DNA from: Peteryoungia algae
GTDB lineage: Bacteria; Pseudomonadota; Alphaproteobacteria; Rhizobiales; Rhizobiaceae
Reading direction: 5' to 3'
DNA length: 64,000 nucleotides
Assembly: GCF_030369675.1 (NCBI RefSeq)
Contig: NZ_CP128477.1
Span: 3,018,001 to 3,082,000, forward strand
The translations under genes were made by a program, and so were the position numbers. The notes below the pieces were generated by a model. The model searched no databases. It worked only from the letters and a program-made list of their open reading frames with translations, and was not told the DNA's origin. This document shows positions 17,057-25,677 of this stretch, piece after piece; within the stretch, counting starts at the first letter, position 1, and each line of letters opens with the position of its first letter.

Positions 17057-17914
17057 ATGCTTTTCAGGCTGGACAACCTCACCCGCCAGTTCGGGACCAA
17101 CAAGGCCGTGGACTCGGTGACTCTGGAGATTCCGGCCGGCCAGATGGTTGGCGTGATCGGACGTTCGGGTGCCGGAAAGTCGACGCTGCTGCGCATGATC
17201 AACCGCCTCGTCGATCCGACCTCCGGCAGCATTATGTTTGGCGATCTCGAGATCTCCAATCTTCACGGCACGGCGCTTCGCAACTGGCAGCGCGACTGCG
17301 CCATGATCTTCCAGCAGTTCAACCTGGTGCCACGCCTCGACGTGCTGACCAATGTGCTGCTCGGTCGCCTGAACCATCGGTCGACCGCGCTTTCGATCCT
17401 CAGTGTTTTCACCCGCGAAGAGCGTCTGATGGCGATCGCCGCCCTGGAACGCCTTGGTATCGAGCAAACCGCCCTGCAGGCAGCCGGCACGCTGTCCGGT
17501 GGCCAGCAGCAACGCGTCGCAATTGCCCGCGCCCTTATGCAGTCGCCAAAGATGATCCTTGCCGACGAGCCGATCGCCTCGCTCGATCCCCTCAACGCAA
17601 AGATCGTGATGGACGCGCTGCGCGACATCAACGAGCGCGAAGGCATCACTGTCATCACCAACCTGCACACGCTCGATACCGCACGCAATTACTGCGAGCG
17701 CATCATCGGCATGGCCCGTGGCCGCGTCGTCTTCGACGGCTCCCCGAACGAACTCACGGCCGAAGCCGTGCATGAAATCTACGGCGCCGACAAACATGGC
17801 GCCGGCATCGACGAGACCATGACCTCGACGAGCATCAACATTGCGCATCAGGACAACGAGTTGCGCAAGACCCCATCCGCTGGCCTTCGCCCTCTCGCAG
17901 TTGCCGAGGCCTGA
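17057..17914 (+). CDS. phnC: Phosphonate ABC transporter ATP-binding protein PhnC
   Basis: A 285-residue ABC ATPase with Walker [10 protein letters not shown] (35-43), Q-loop FQQFNLV, signature [15 protein letters not shown] and Walker [10 protein letters not shown]. It should energise phosphonate import with PhnD and the two PhnE proteins. A strong AAGGAAAG site precedes the ATG at 17057. A short C-terminal extension of about 30 residues beyond the usual end is variable in the family. The 121-bp gap upstream could hold a second promoter. Confidence 0.95.
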   Translation: MLFRLDNLTRQFGTNKAVDSVTLEIPAGQMVGVIGRSGAGKSTLLRMINRLVDPTSGSIMFGDLEISNLHGTALRNWQRDCAMIFQQFNLVPRLDVLTNVLLGRLNHRSTALSILSVFTREERLMAIAALERLGIEQTALQAAGTLSGGQQQRVAIARALMQSPKMILADEPIASLDPLNAKIVMDALRDINEREGITVITNLHTLDTARNYCERIIGMARGRVVFDGSPNELTAEAVHEIYGADKHGAGIDETMTSTSINIAHQDNELRKTPSAGLRPLAVAEA

Positions 17915-17990
17915 GCCACGACGATCGCAGGCCCTGCGACAAGGGCAAGAAGTCAAGACATTCCCATCCTATAAAACAGGAGATGCACTC

Positions 17991-18896
17991 ATGTTGAAGA
18001 AGACCCTGCTCGCTACGGCCGCTCTCGTTGCTCTGGCTTCTGGCGTTCACGCCGAAGATCTCAAGGAATTCCGCATCGGTATCCTCGGCGGCGAAAACGA
18101 AGCCGACCGCCTGCGTAATTTCCAGTGCATGACCGAAAAGCTGCCGTCGGTCCTTGGCGTCGAAAAGGTTTCGCTCTTCCCGGCCGCCGACTACGACGGC
18201 GTCGTTCAGGGCCTGCTCGGTGGCACGCTCGACTATGCCGAACTCGGCGCCTCGGCCTTCGCCAAGGTCTATCTCGCCAAGGCCGACGCCGTCGAGCCGA
18301 TCCTGACCACCGTCCAGACCGACGGTTCCAGTGGCTACTACTCGATCATGGTTGCCCGCAAGGATTCTGGCATCACCAAGATCGAAGACATAAAGGGCAA
18401 GAAGCTGGGTTATGCCGACCCGGACTCCACCTCTGGCTACCTCGTCCCGCTCGTGACCCTGCCGGAAGCTCTCGGCGCTCCGGTTGATCAGGTCGTCGCT
18501 TCGACCGGTTTCGGCGGCGGCCATGAAAACCTGGTTCTCGAAGTCGTCAAGGGCACCTTCGACGCTGGCACGACCTGGGGCTCTGGCGTTGGCGAGTTCA
18601 AGGATGGCTACTCCTCCGGCAACCTGCGCAAGATGGTCGACAAGGGCATCCTGAACATGGATGACCTCGTCGAAGTCTGGAAATCCCCGCTGATCCCGAA
18701 CGGCCCGGTCGTTGTCCGCACCTCGATGAACGAGGACATGAAAACCAAGTTCAAGCAGTTCATGTTGGATCTGCCGAAGTCCGACCCGGCCTGCTTCTCG
18801 GCCATCCAGGGCGGAGATTTCGCTGGCTTCACCGAGGTCAACGTCGATTTCTACAAGCCGATCATCGACGCCCGTAAGGCGACCATCGGCGGCTGA
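17991..18896 (+). CDS. phnD: Phosphonate ABC transporter periplasmic substrate-binding protein PhnD
   Basis: A 301-residue periplasmic binding protein. The first 22 residues (MLKKTLLATAALVALASGVHA) form a Sec signal peptide with an AxA-type cleavage site. The mature part has family segments FRIGILGGENEADR, GTLDYAELGASAFAKVY and DPDSTSGYLVP. I chose the ATG at 17991 because AGGAGAT lies just upstream and it yields the signal peptide; a longer frame reading back into phnC has no support. It delivers 2-aminoethylphosphonate-like ligands to the permeases. A strong hairpin follows it. Confidence 0.95.
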   Translation: MLKKTLLATAALVALASGVHAEDLKEFRIGILGGENEADRLRNFQCMTEKLPSVLGVEKVSLFPAADYDGVVQGLLGGTLDYAELGASAFAKVYLAKADAVEPILTTVQTDGSSGYYSIMVARKDSGITKIEDIKGKKLGYADPDSTSGYLVPLVTLPEALGAPVDQVVASTGFGGGHENLVLEVVKGTFDAGTTWGSGVGEFKDGYSSGNLRKMVDKGILNMDDLVEVWKSPLIPNGPVVVRTSMNEDMKTKFKQFMLDLPKSDPACFSAIQGGDFAGFTEVNVDFYKPIIDARKATIGG

Positions 18897-18914
18897 TCGC
18901 TGACGAGACCAATG

Positions 18915-18946
18915 AGACCGCCGGTCGGATCCACCGCCGGCGGTCT
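18915..18946 (+). terminator. Intercistronic hairpin between phnD and phnE, probable partial terminator
   Basis: A perfect 10-bp stem (AGACCGCCGG / CCGGCGGTCT) with a 12-base loop is followed by TTCCTT. It lies between the binding-protein gene and the first permease gene. Such elements typically lower permease expression or stabilise the upstream message. Confidence 0.6.
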
Positions 18947-18980
18947 TTCCTTGAAGCCTTTCCCAGAGGAATTTGCGGCG

Positions 18981-19943
18981 ATGGCCATGACGGCGACACA
19001 GCCCCCCTTGAGCGAACGCGGCGCGGTCGTAGAACGCCATTGGCAGGAACTCGCGGCGAAGCGGCGTATCTACACAGGCCTCGGCGCCGTCATTCTGTTG
19101 CTAGCCGTGACAGGTTCGCTCTGGTTCGCAAACGATACGAATGCCGGCAAGTTTTTTGACAGGCTGCCTTATCTCTTCGATTTCATCGGCGACCTCGCCC
19201 CTCGTGACGGATGGGAGATCTGGCGCGCCCTGTTCGACCTGCCGTCTCCCTATGATGATGGCAGTCTCAAGTACAATTACCCGGAAGGGCGGTTCTACGT
19301 TACCGAGAGCCTCTACATCCCCGAATATTTTCACAAGATGCTCGAGACGGTGAACATCGCGCTTCTGTCCACCGTGATTGCGATGATCTTCGGCTATGCC
19401 TTTGCCTTCCTCGCGGCAAGGAACACCATGCCGAACACCTGGATCCGCTGGCCGGTGCGTCGTGTCATGGAAATCCTGCGCGCCTTTCCCGAAGTGGTCA
19501 TTGCCGGCTTCTTCCTGGCCATCCTGTCACTCGGCCCGATCCCGGCCATCATCGCAGTCACGGTTCACACCATCGGTGCGCTCGGCAAGATGTTCTTCGA
19601 AGTCATCGAGAACGCCGACATGCGGCCGGACGAAGGCCTGCGAGCGGTCGGCGCGAACTGGTTCGAGCGCGTCTGGTTCGCGATCACGCCCCAGGTCATG
19701 CCGAATTTCATGAGCTATTTCCTGCTGCGTCTGGAGATCAACGTACGCGCCTCGACAATCATCGGCGCTGTCGGCGGCGGCGGCATCGGCGAAGCACTCC
19801 GTCTTTCGATCGGCCAGGGCCACGAAGCAAAGACCCTCGCCATCATCCTTCTCCTTCTGTCGACAGTCATCGCCGTCGACCAATTCTCGGCCTGGCTGCG
19901 CCGCAAGCTCGTCGGCGAGCAGGCCTTCCAGTCGGTTACGTGA
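18981..19943 (+). CDS. phnE: Phosphonate ABC transporter permease PhnE (first)
   Basis: A 320-residue inner-membrane permease with about six membrane segments and the EAA-type loop near the C terminus (DEGLRAVGANWFERVWFAITPQ). The ATG at 18981 is chosen because GAGGAA lies upstream, and because earlier starts would fall in or next to the phnD-phnE hairpin. A hydrophilic loop at residues 55-105 follows the first helix. It pairs with the second permease immediately downstream, so the pore is a heterodimer of PhnE1 and PhnE2. Confidence 0.93.
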   Translation: MAMTATQPPLSERGAVVERHWQELAAKRRIYTGLGAVILLLAVTGSLWFANDTNAGKFFDRLPYLFDFIGDLAPRDGWEIWRALFDLPSPYDDGSLKYNYPEGRFYVTESLYIPEYFHKMLETVNIALLSTVIAMIFGYAFAFLAARNTMPNTWIRWPVRRVMEILRAFPEVVIAGFFLAILSLGPIPAIIAVTVHTIGALGKMFFEVIENADMRPDEGLRAVGANWFERVWFAITPQVMPNFMSYFLLRLEINVRASTIIGAVGGGGIGEALRLSIGQGHEAKTLAIILLLLSTVIAVDQFSAWLRRKLVGEQAFQSVT

Positions 19944-19950
19944 GGTTTCG

Positions 19951-21477
19951 ATGTCCATGATCAACACCGCCGAACTGAACCGTCTGGCCGAGCGCTACCC
20001 GCAGGTGCTGGAGCGCAGCCTCTGGCAACGCTATCGGATCCCCTTTTCGATAGGGGTCCTCAGCTTTTACTTCCTGTTCTGCTGGTGGTTCTTTGCCATC
20101 GGCAAGACGCTGACCGAAGCCAATTGGGGCATAGCCGGAAACTATCTCGCCGATTGGGTCTCCTACGAGGTCCGCCCCGAATTCGAGATCGATCGCGACC
20201 GTGCACTGACCATCACGTATCCCCGCTTCGATCCGATCGGTCCAAATCCGAAGCCCGACTGGATCGAAACGACGCGCGAGACGATCACGCGGACCGAACC
20301 TGCACCGCCGGCCGCAGCTGCCCCGGCTTCCGCAACTCCGAAGCCCAGCTCCTCCTTCAGCTTCATGGCTCCTCCGTCTCCACAGGGATCCATCGCCACG
20401 GGCGGAGCCGATGCAGCAGCCCCTACGCCTCAAGTGACCACCGAAGAGGTGATCACGGAAGCCCGGATAACGCTCTCCGGAAACGCCCGGATCGATATCA
20501 CAGGCGAGCGTGTCATGCTGGTCCGTGGCGACGAATATGTAACCCTGCTGCTGGATCCCGAGAGGGACACCGTGACGATCGACGAAGACCACCCCGACTG
20601 GGTGGAACAACGCCTTGAAGGCGGCCGCGTGATCGCCTTTTTCGGATCGGCCGGCTGGCTCGACATCTCGTCCGATCGGATCCGTGTTCGCAAGCGCTTC
20701 TTTGGCTGGGAAAACTTCATCTTCGATACCAACTCGCCCTTCTTCGGCCTCTCTTCCGCTGAAGTCTGGCAGTCGATCTCGTCCGGAGAACGTATCGACC
20801 CCAAGATGAGCAATCTGGCGCTTGCCTGGAACAACATCCTCTACAACGCCTCCTGGCAGCATCTCGACGTCTGGACGAAGCTGCTCCAGACCATCGTCAT
20901 GGCTTTCATGGGAACGCTGCTGGCTTCGCTGATCGCCTTCCCCCTTTCCTTTGTTGCCGCCCGCAACATCACTCGCAACCGCCCGGTCAATCAGATCACG
21001 AAGCGCTTCTTCGACTTCGTCCGCTCGGTAGACATGCTGATCTGGGCCCTGTTCTTCACCCGCGCCTTCGGCCCCGGGCCACTGGCCGGCATTTCCGCAA
21101 TTTTCGTCACGGACACCGGCACGCTCGGCAAACTCTATTCCGAGGCGCTGGAGAACATCGACGACAAGCAGCGCGAAGGCGTGAAATCGGTCGGGGCCCC
21201 GTCAGCGGCCGTACAGCGCTTCGGTGTATTGCCACAGGTCATGCCGGTTTTCGCCTCACAGGCCCTCTATTTCTGGGAATCGAACACGCGGTCGGCCACC
21301 ATCATCGGTGCTGTCGGCGCAGGCGGCATTGGCCTCAAGCTCTGGGAAGCCATGCGTACCAATTCCGACTGGGAGAACGTCGCCTATATGGTTCTGCTGA
21401 TCCTGATCGTGGTGTTTCTATTCGACGCCATCTCCAATAGCCTGCGCTCCCGCCTGATGGGCAAGAGCCGCCACTGA
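19951..21477 (+). CDS. phnE: Phosphonate ABC transporter permease PhnE (second, with a large inserted domain)
   Basis: At 508 residues this permease is far longer than a typical PhnE of about 260-300. After the first helix (residues 30-50) come about 240 residues with no membrane character: a conserved-looking stretch ITYPRFDPIGPNPKPDW, a Pro/Ala/Ser-rich linker near 105-150, and a beta-rich part (ITLSGNARIDITG, VMLVRGDEYVTLLLD). The ordinary permease domain with its EAA loop (REGVKSVGAPSAAVQRFGVLPQ) follows from about residue 300. The insert probably lies in the periplasm between helices 1 and 2. The gene is 7 bp from phnE1. Confidence 0.9.
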   Translation: MSMINTAELNRLAERYPQVLERSLWQRYRIPFSIGVLSFYFLFCWWFFAIGKTLTEANWGIAGNYLADWVSYEVRPEFEIDRDRALTITYPRFDPIGPNPKPDWIETTRETITRTEPAPPAAAAPASATPKPSSSFSFMAPPSPQGSIATGGADAAAPTPQVTTEEVITEARITLSGNARIDITGERVMLVRGDEYVTLLLDPERDTVTIDEDHPDWVEQRLEGGRVIAFFGSAGWLDISSDRIRVRKRFFGWENFIFDTNSPFFGLSSAEVWQSISSGERIDPKMSNLALAWNNILYNASWQHLDVWTKLLQTIVMAFMGTLLASLIAFPLSFVAARNITRNRPVNQITKRFFDFVRSVDMLIWALFFTRAFGPGPLAGISAIFVTDTGTLGKLYSEALENIDDKQREGVKSVGAPSAAVQRFGVLPQVMPVFASQALYFWESNTRSATIIGAVGAGGIGLKLWEAMRTNSDWENVAYMVLLILIVVFLFDAISNSLRSRLMGKSRH

Positions 21478-21483
21478 CTTGCA

Positions 21484-21508
21484 CGGTGCGGGAGCACGTC
21501 CCGCACCG
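21484..21508 (+). terminator. Intercistronic hairpin after the second phnE
   Basis: The stem CGGTGCGGGA / TCCCGCACCG (10 bp, perfect) with a 5-base loop sits between phnE2 and the next gene. It lacks a T-run, so it is more likely an RNA-stability or attenuating element that separates the transport genes from the enzyme genes. Confidence 0.45.
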
Positions 21509-21521
21509 CAGATAGAAAGAC

Positions 21522-22229
21522 ATGCCCTTGCGATACGCTCTTTATTTCGTCCCTTCTGCCGAATCGCCGCTCAGCCGAGCGGCAGCGGAATGGCTGGGGC
21601 GCGATGCATTCACCGGCGGGGCGCATCCGAGAAGCGTCGAGAGGGAATTTGCGGCGGAAGAACTTGATGCACTGACCGCCGATCCCCGGCGATACGGCTT
21701 TCACGCAACACTGAAAGCCCCCTTTCACCTGGCGGAAGGCATGAGCGAAGACGATCTTCTGGTCGCGTTTGCCGCCTTTGCGGAGAGAACGGCAGCGTTC
21801 GAGCTCCCCGCCGTGGTCGTCGGCCAACTCGGGCCATTCTTCGCCCTGGTCCCGGATCGGCCGCACCCGCCGCTGCAGAATTTCGCAGCCAGCGTCGTCG
21901 AAGTCTTCGAGCCCTTCCGCGCACCGCTGTCGGAGGCTGATATCGAGCGACGGAAACCCGACAGCCTGCCGTCACGCCAGCGCGAGAACCTCATGCGCTG
22001 GGGATATCCTTATGTTTTCGATGAGTTCCGTTTTCACATGACGCTGACCGGGCCCGTTCCGAAGGCCAAGGCATCCGACATGGCCAGCGTCCTCAATGAC
22101 CGCTTCGCCGACTTCATTGGTCGCCCTCTGCGGATCGACGGACTTGCACTCTTCGTCGAGGCCGAGCGCGGCGCACCTTTCCTGGTCCATTCACGGCTGC
22201 CGCTGACAGCCATCCAACCGAACGGCTGA
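21522..22229 (+). CDS. DUF1045-type protein of phn operons, 2H phosphoesterase-like
   Basis: The 235-residue protein belongs to the uncharacterised DUF1045 family linked to C-P lyase loci. Two HxTL motifs are visible, H61-A-T-L in YGFHATLKAPF and H172-M-T-L in FRFHMTLTGPVP, separated by about 110 residues. Paired HxT/S motifs are the hallmark of 2H phosphoesterases, which open cyclic phosphates or ligate RNA. No phnP gene is present in this locus, so a role in opening 5-phosphoribosyl 1,2-cyclic phosphate is an attractive inference. The ribosome binding site is weak (AGAAAG). It is followed closely by phnM. Confidence 0.85.
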   Translation: MPLRYALYFVPSAESPLSRAAAEWLGRDAFTGGAHPRSVEREFAAEELDALTADPRRYGFHATLKAPFHLAEGMSEDDLLVAFAAFAERTAAFELPAVVVGQLGPFFALVPDRPHPPLQNFAASVVEVFEPFRAPLSEADIERRKPDSLPSRQRENLMRWGYPYVFDEFRFHMTLTGPVPKAKASDMASVLNDRFADFIGRPLRIDGLALFVEAERGAPFLVHSRLPLTAIQPNG

Positions 22230-22234
22230 CCCTT

Positions 22235-23371
22235 ATGTCCGAACAGATTTTTTCCAACGCCCGTATCGTGCTTGAAGACCGCATCGTCGATGGCAGTGTC
22301 CTCGTTCGCGACGGCAAGATCGCCGCAATCGATGAAGGCACGAGCAGCAGCGGCGAGGACTTCGGCGGCGACTACCTGATCCCGGGCCTCGTCGAACTGC
22401 ACACCGACCATCTGGAATCGCACTACTCGCCCCGTCCGGGCGTGCGCTGGCACATGACATCGGCCATCCAGGCGCATGACGCCCAGATCGTCACGTCAGG
22501 CATCACCACCGTCTTCGATTGCCTGCGCATGGGCTCAGACGAAGACGGCGGTTTCGACAAGGGCGAGATGCGCGACATGGCAGACGCTATCCAGGCCGCC
22601 GAACGGGACGACCGCTTGAGGGCGGAGCATCTGATCCACCTGCGTTGCGAGGTCGCCTCCGACAATGTGATCGAGCACTTCGCCGACTTCGAAAAAGACC
22701 CGCATGTGCGTCTCGTCTCGCTCATGGATCATTCGCCGGGCCAGCGCCAGTTCCAGACGATGGAGCAGTACACGCTCTACTACAAGACCAAGCGCGGCCT
22801 GACAGACGAACAGTTCGCCCGCTTCGTCGAGAGCCGTCTTTCGCTTTCGGAGCGCTACTCGACAGTTCATCGCAACGCTCTGGCCAAGGCCTGTGCGGAG
22901 CGTGGCATTACGGTCGCGAGCCATGACGACGCCACACTCGCCCATGTCGAGGAAGCGAGGGGCCACGGAGTGAAGCTTGCGGAGTTCCCGACCAGTTTCG
23001 AGGCCGCCGAAGCCTCGCACAAGTCCGGCATGAGCGTGCTCATGGGTGCGCCCAACGTGGTGCGCGGCAAGTCCCATTCCGGCAACATCGCCGCGCGCGA
23101 TCTCGCCAAGCGCGGCCTGCTGGACGTTCTCTCATCCGACTACGTGCCACTCAGCCTGCTGCATGCCAGCTTCGTTCTGGCCGACGAGATCGATGGCATC
23201 TCCCTGCCGCAGGCGATTGCCATGGTCACGGCCACGCCGGCCCGGACCGTCAGCCTGTCTGATCGGGGTCGCATCGAATCCGGTCTGCGGGCCGACCTCG
23301 TCCGTGTCCGCCGCGACCACGGCGTTCCTGTCGTTCGTGCCGTCTGGCGGGAAGGGCGGCGGGTGGCCTGA
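22235..23371 (+). CDS. phnM: Alpha-D-ribose 1-methylphosphonate 5-triphosphate diphosphatase PhnM
   Basis: A 378-residue amidohydrolase-superfamily enzyme that removes pyrophosphate from ribosyl-methylphosphonate triphosphate, producing the PhnJ substrate. The metal-binding ELHTDHLESH segment, the VSLMDHSPGQRQF segment and the late DATLAHVEEA and SSDYVPLSLL segments fit the family. The ATG at 22235 follows the previous stop by five bases. The TGA overlaps the phnN ATG, so the two are coupled. Confidence 0.95.
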   Translation: MSEQIFSNARIVLEDRIVDGSVLVRDGKIAAIDEGTSSSGEDFGGDYLIPGLVELHTDHLESHYSPRPGVRWHMTSAIQAHDAQIVTSGITTVFDCLRMGSDEDGGFDKGEMRDMADAIQAAERDDRLRAEHLIHLRCEVASDNVIEHFADFEKDPHVRLVSLMDHSPGQRQFQTMEQYTLYYKTKRGLTDEQFARFVESRLSLSERYSTVHRNALAKACAERGITVASHDDATLAHVEEARGHGVKLAEFPTSFEAAEASHKSGMSVLMGAPNVVRGKSHSGNIAARDLAKRGLLDVLSSDYVPLSLLHASFVLADEIDGISLPQAIAMVTATPARTVSLSDRGRIESGLRADLVRVRRDHGVPVVRAVWREGRRVA

Positions 23372-23970
23372 TGACGCAAGTGGCAAACGATGTTGCGCCA
23401 GAGACGAAGGCGGCAAGCGGCACCCTGATCGCCGTCGTTGGCCCGAGTGGTGTCGGCAAGGACAGCCTGATGGATATCGCCCGGCACCGTTTCGCCGGAA
23501 GAGACGACCTGCGCTTCGTTCGCCGCGTGATCACCCGTGCCGAGGACGCCGTTGGCGAAGACCATCACGCCGTCACATCAGACGCTTTCCAGGATCTCTT
23601 GAAATCCGGAGCCTTCGCGGTGAGCTGGCAGGCCCACGGCCTCGGCTATGGTATCCCCGCCGACGTCTACGACGATCTCGCCGCTGGCCATGTCGTCATC
23701 GCCAATGGATCCCGCTCGGCGCTCGACGCCTTCCACGCGGCATTCGCCCACCTCGTGGTGGTCAATGTCACCGCACGCCCGGAGATCCTGGCCAAGCGCC
23801 TCGCCTCACGTGGACGCGAGACTGCCGCCGACATCGAGGCGCGCCTTGCACGACCATCCGAGCCTCTATCGCCGCATCTGCATATCGTCACCATCGACAA
23901 CAGCGGCGAGCTCGACCTTGCCGCCAAAGAGCTTGTGACGCTCATCGAGGGACTGCTCCACAAGCGATAG
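23371..23970 (+). CDS. phnN: Ribose 1,5-bisphosphate phosphokinase PhnN
   Basis: A 199-residue P-loop kinase related to guanylate kinase, with GPSGVGKDS at 24-32 and RRVITRAEDAVGEDH downstream. It phosphorylates ribose 1,5-bisphosphate to PRPP, the last step of the C-P lyase pathway. The start overlaps the phnM stop, and a slightly longer N terminus than in E. coli is normal in rhizobia. It is the last gene of the phn run; a 321-bp gap with no gene follows. I see no clear terminator directly after it. Confidence 0.93.
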   Translation: MTQVANDVAPETKAASGTLIAVVGPSGVGKDSLMDIARHRFAGRDDLRFVRRVITRAEDAVGEDHHAVTSDAFQDLLKSGAFAVSWQAHGLGYGIPADVYDDLAAGHVVIANGSRSALDAFHAAFAHLVVVNVTARPEILAKRLASRGRETAADIEARLARPSEPLSPHLHIVTIDNSGELDLAAKELVTLIEGLLHKR

Positions 23971-24113
23971 GGTTGGATTTACCCCCCGGAAAGCACCGTA
24001 ACGCACCATGTTCTGGGAGGTATCTCGGTCAGCATTTGATGCCGCGATGTGTCTCTCTGCGGCAACCCATCGCCCATGCTGCAATGAATGCGTCAGATTT
24101 TCCCGCTTTCATC

Positions 24114-24142
24114 TTGACTCAGTGGGGCGCCTCACGTATGCG
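24114..24142 (+). promoter_or_regulatory. Candidate sigma-70 promoter of rplU-rpmA
   Basis: TTGACT (24114-24119) and TATGCG (24137-24142) are separated by 17 bp. This fits alphaproteobacterial housekeeping promoters, where the -35 box is the better conserved part. It would give a leader of about 140 bases before rplU. Confidence 0.6.
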
Positions 24143-24182
24143 ACGCTCGACTAAAAGCGTGGGCGAACTGCGCCTTGTGTTC

Positions 24183-24225
24183 TTCGCGAAACGCGAAGCT
24201 GAACCGGCGGAACGAAGGTTCCGCT
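24183..24225 (+). ncRNA. Two perfect hairpins in the rplU leader, candidate ribosomal-protein autoregulatory element
   Basis: CTTCGCG-AAA-CGCGAAG (24183-24199) and GCGGAAC-GAAG-GTTCCGC (24208-24225) are both perfect 7-bp stems, eight bases apart, inside the predicted 5' untranslated region. Leaders of L21 operons are regulated structures in some bacteria. I cannot show that this one binds L21. Outside the promoter and these hairpins the 23971-24291 gap holds nothing I recognise. Confidence 0.45.
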
Positions 24226-24291
24226 CCTCCGACTGGCAAAAAGACGGCCCCTCGCAAGTGGAGAGCCGGAACGAACATGAAAGGATAAAAA

Positions 24292-24606
24292 ATGTTCGCA
24301 GTCATCAAGACCGGCGGTAAGCAGTACCGCGTTAATGCCAACGACGTGCTGACCATCGAAAAGCTGGAAGCCGAAGCTGGTGCAACCATCGAATTCACCG
24401 AGATTCTGATCGTCGGCGAAGGCGAGACAGCGACCATTGGCGCGCCCTTCGTGGCTGGCGCCAAGGTCACGGCCGAAGTTGTCGAGCAGATGCGCGGCAA
24501 GAAGGTCATCGCCTTCAAGAAGCGTCGTCGCCAGAACTCCAAGCGTTCGCGCGGCCATCGTCAGCACCACACCGTGGTGCGTATCACCGACATCGTCGCT
24601 GCCTGA
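24292..24606 (+). CDS. rplU: 50S ribosomal protein L21
   Basis: A 104-residue L21 beginning [14 protein letters not shown], the universal N terminus, with the basic [14 protein letters not shown] tail that contacts 23S rRNA. It is followed 36 bp later by rpmA, the standard pairing. An AAGGATAAAAA ribosome binding region precedes the start. Confidence 0.98.
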   Translation: MFAVIKTGGKQYRVNANDVLTIEKLEAEAGATIEFTEILIVGEGETATIGAPFVAGAKVTAEVVEQMRGKKVIAFKKRRRQNSKRSRGHRQHHTVVRITDIVAA

Positions 24607-24642
24607 AGCGCGTCTAAGAACAAGGTTTAAAGGAGAACTCCC

Positions 24643-24912
24643 ATGGCACACAAAAAAGCTGGCGGTTCCTCGCGCAACGGTCGCGATTCCAATTCCAAGC
24701 GCCTCGGCGTGAAGAAGTTCGGTGGCGAAGTCGTCATTCCGGGCAACATCATCGTGCGTCAGCGCGGCACCCAGTGGCATCCGGGCGCGAACGTCGGCAT
24801 GGGCAAGGACCATACCATCTTTGCACTTACGGCCGGCAATGTGGACTACCGTACGAAGTCGAACGGTCGAGTCTTCGTGTCTGTAATGCCGAAAGCCGAA
24901 GCAGCGGAATAA
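24643..24912 (+). CDS. rpmA: 50S ribosomal protein L27
   Basis: An 89-residue L27 starting [20 protein letters not shown], whose N-terminal arm reaches the peptidyl-transferase centre. AAAGGAGAA precedes the ATG. The N terminus is the ready-to-use form, with no cleavable extension as seen in Firmicutes. A strong terminator follows about 70 bp later. Confidence 0.98.
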   Translation: MAHKKAGGSSRNGRDSNSKRLGVKKFGGEVVIPGNIIVRQRGTQWHPGANVGMGKDHTIFALTAGNVDYRTKSNGRVFVSVMPKAEAAE

Positions 24913-24983
24913 GCCGGTAGCGCTCTAAAACAGCCGGCGTCTCATCGACCCGGCTGACCGCATCAGGTTCAGTTCAGACAAAA

Positions 24984-25014
24984 GGGGAGATGGGGCGCCA
25001 TCTCCCCTTTTTTC
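24984..25014 (+). terminator. Rho-independent terminator of rplU-rpmA
   Basis: A perfect 10-bp stem GGGGAGATGG / CCATCTCCCC with a GGCG loop is flanked by AAA before and followed by a run of six T. This is the clearest intrinsic terminator in the window. Confidence 0.9.
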
Positions 25015-25038
25015 TTGTCCAACGAAGGAGACTGAACC

Positions 25039-25677
25039 ATGCAAAGTTTAATGTTGAGGGATGACCAATCACGGTCGCCCGAAGAACAGCCAAGGCCTGA
25101 TCGGCCAAGGAGCGATTGCCCCGTCTTGTTGTCGCAAAGGCTCGTCCTGCGCGCACCCCACATCGAAGACATCGACGCCCTTGCCCATCTCGCCAACAAC
25201 GCCGCGATTGCCACCATGGTGGCGCGCATGCCGCATCCCTACACGGCGAAAGACGCGGCCGACTTCGTGCGACGCACGAATATCGGCGAGATCGGCAAGT
25301 GCGTCTATGCCATCACGAAAGCGGACAATGGCGAGTTCCTCGGTTGCTGCGCGATGGAGCCCAATCCTGTTGACGATACAACACTGGAATTGGGGTATTG
25401 GCTGGGTGAACCCTACTGGAACAAGGGGTATGCCACCGAAGCGGCCCATGCGCTGATCGACATGGTATTCCGCACCCGCGAATGGGTGGGCCGGATCGAT
25501 GCGCGATGCCGGGTGACCAACATCGCCTCGCGTCGCGTCATCCAGAAGTCCGGCTTTCAGTTCCAGGGCACCGGCATGGTCGGCAACCTCGCCATGGGCG
25601 GCACCGTTCCCGTCGAGTGGTACCGGCTCGACCGCAAGACCTGGCTGTCGCTGAAGAGCTGGGGAGACATGCGATGA
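25039..25677 (+). CDS. GNAT-family N-acetyltransferase (RimJ/RimL type)
   Basis: A 212-residue GNAT protein. The RLVLRAPHIEDIDAL opening, GYWLGEPYWNKGYATEA (acetyl-CoA loop region) and NIASRRVIQKSGF motif B are typical of the RimJ/RimL group that acetylates protein N termini or small amines. A strong AAGGAG precedes the start. The gene lies just after the rpmA terminator and overlaps a second GNAT gene by four bases; the GNAT pair between rpmA and obgE is a usual rhizobial arrangement. Substrate unknown. Confidence 0.88.
   Translation: MQSLMLRDDQSRSPEEQPRPDRPRSDCPVLLSQRLVLRAPHIEDIDALAHLANNAAIATMVARMPHPYTAKDAADFVRRTNIGEIGKCVYAITKADNGEFLGCCAMEPNPVDDTTLELGYWLGEPYWNKGYATEAAHALIDMVFRTREWVGRIDARCRVTNIASRRVIQKSGFQFQGTGMVGNLAMGGTVPVEWYRLDRKTWLSLKSWGDMR

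Noticed and set aside
17835-19040. 401-codon minus-strand frame opposite phnD and phnE
   Set aside because: Shadow of two clearly identified genes and interrupted by the intercistronic hairpin.
24015-24320. Open frame continuing from within phnM/phnN through the rplU leader
   Set aside because: Out of frame with all real genes, very basic composition, and it crosses the rplU promoter and hairpins.
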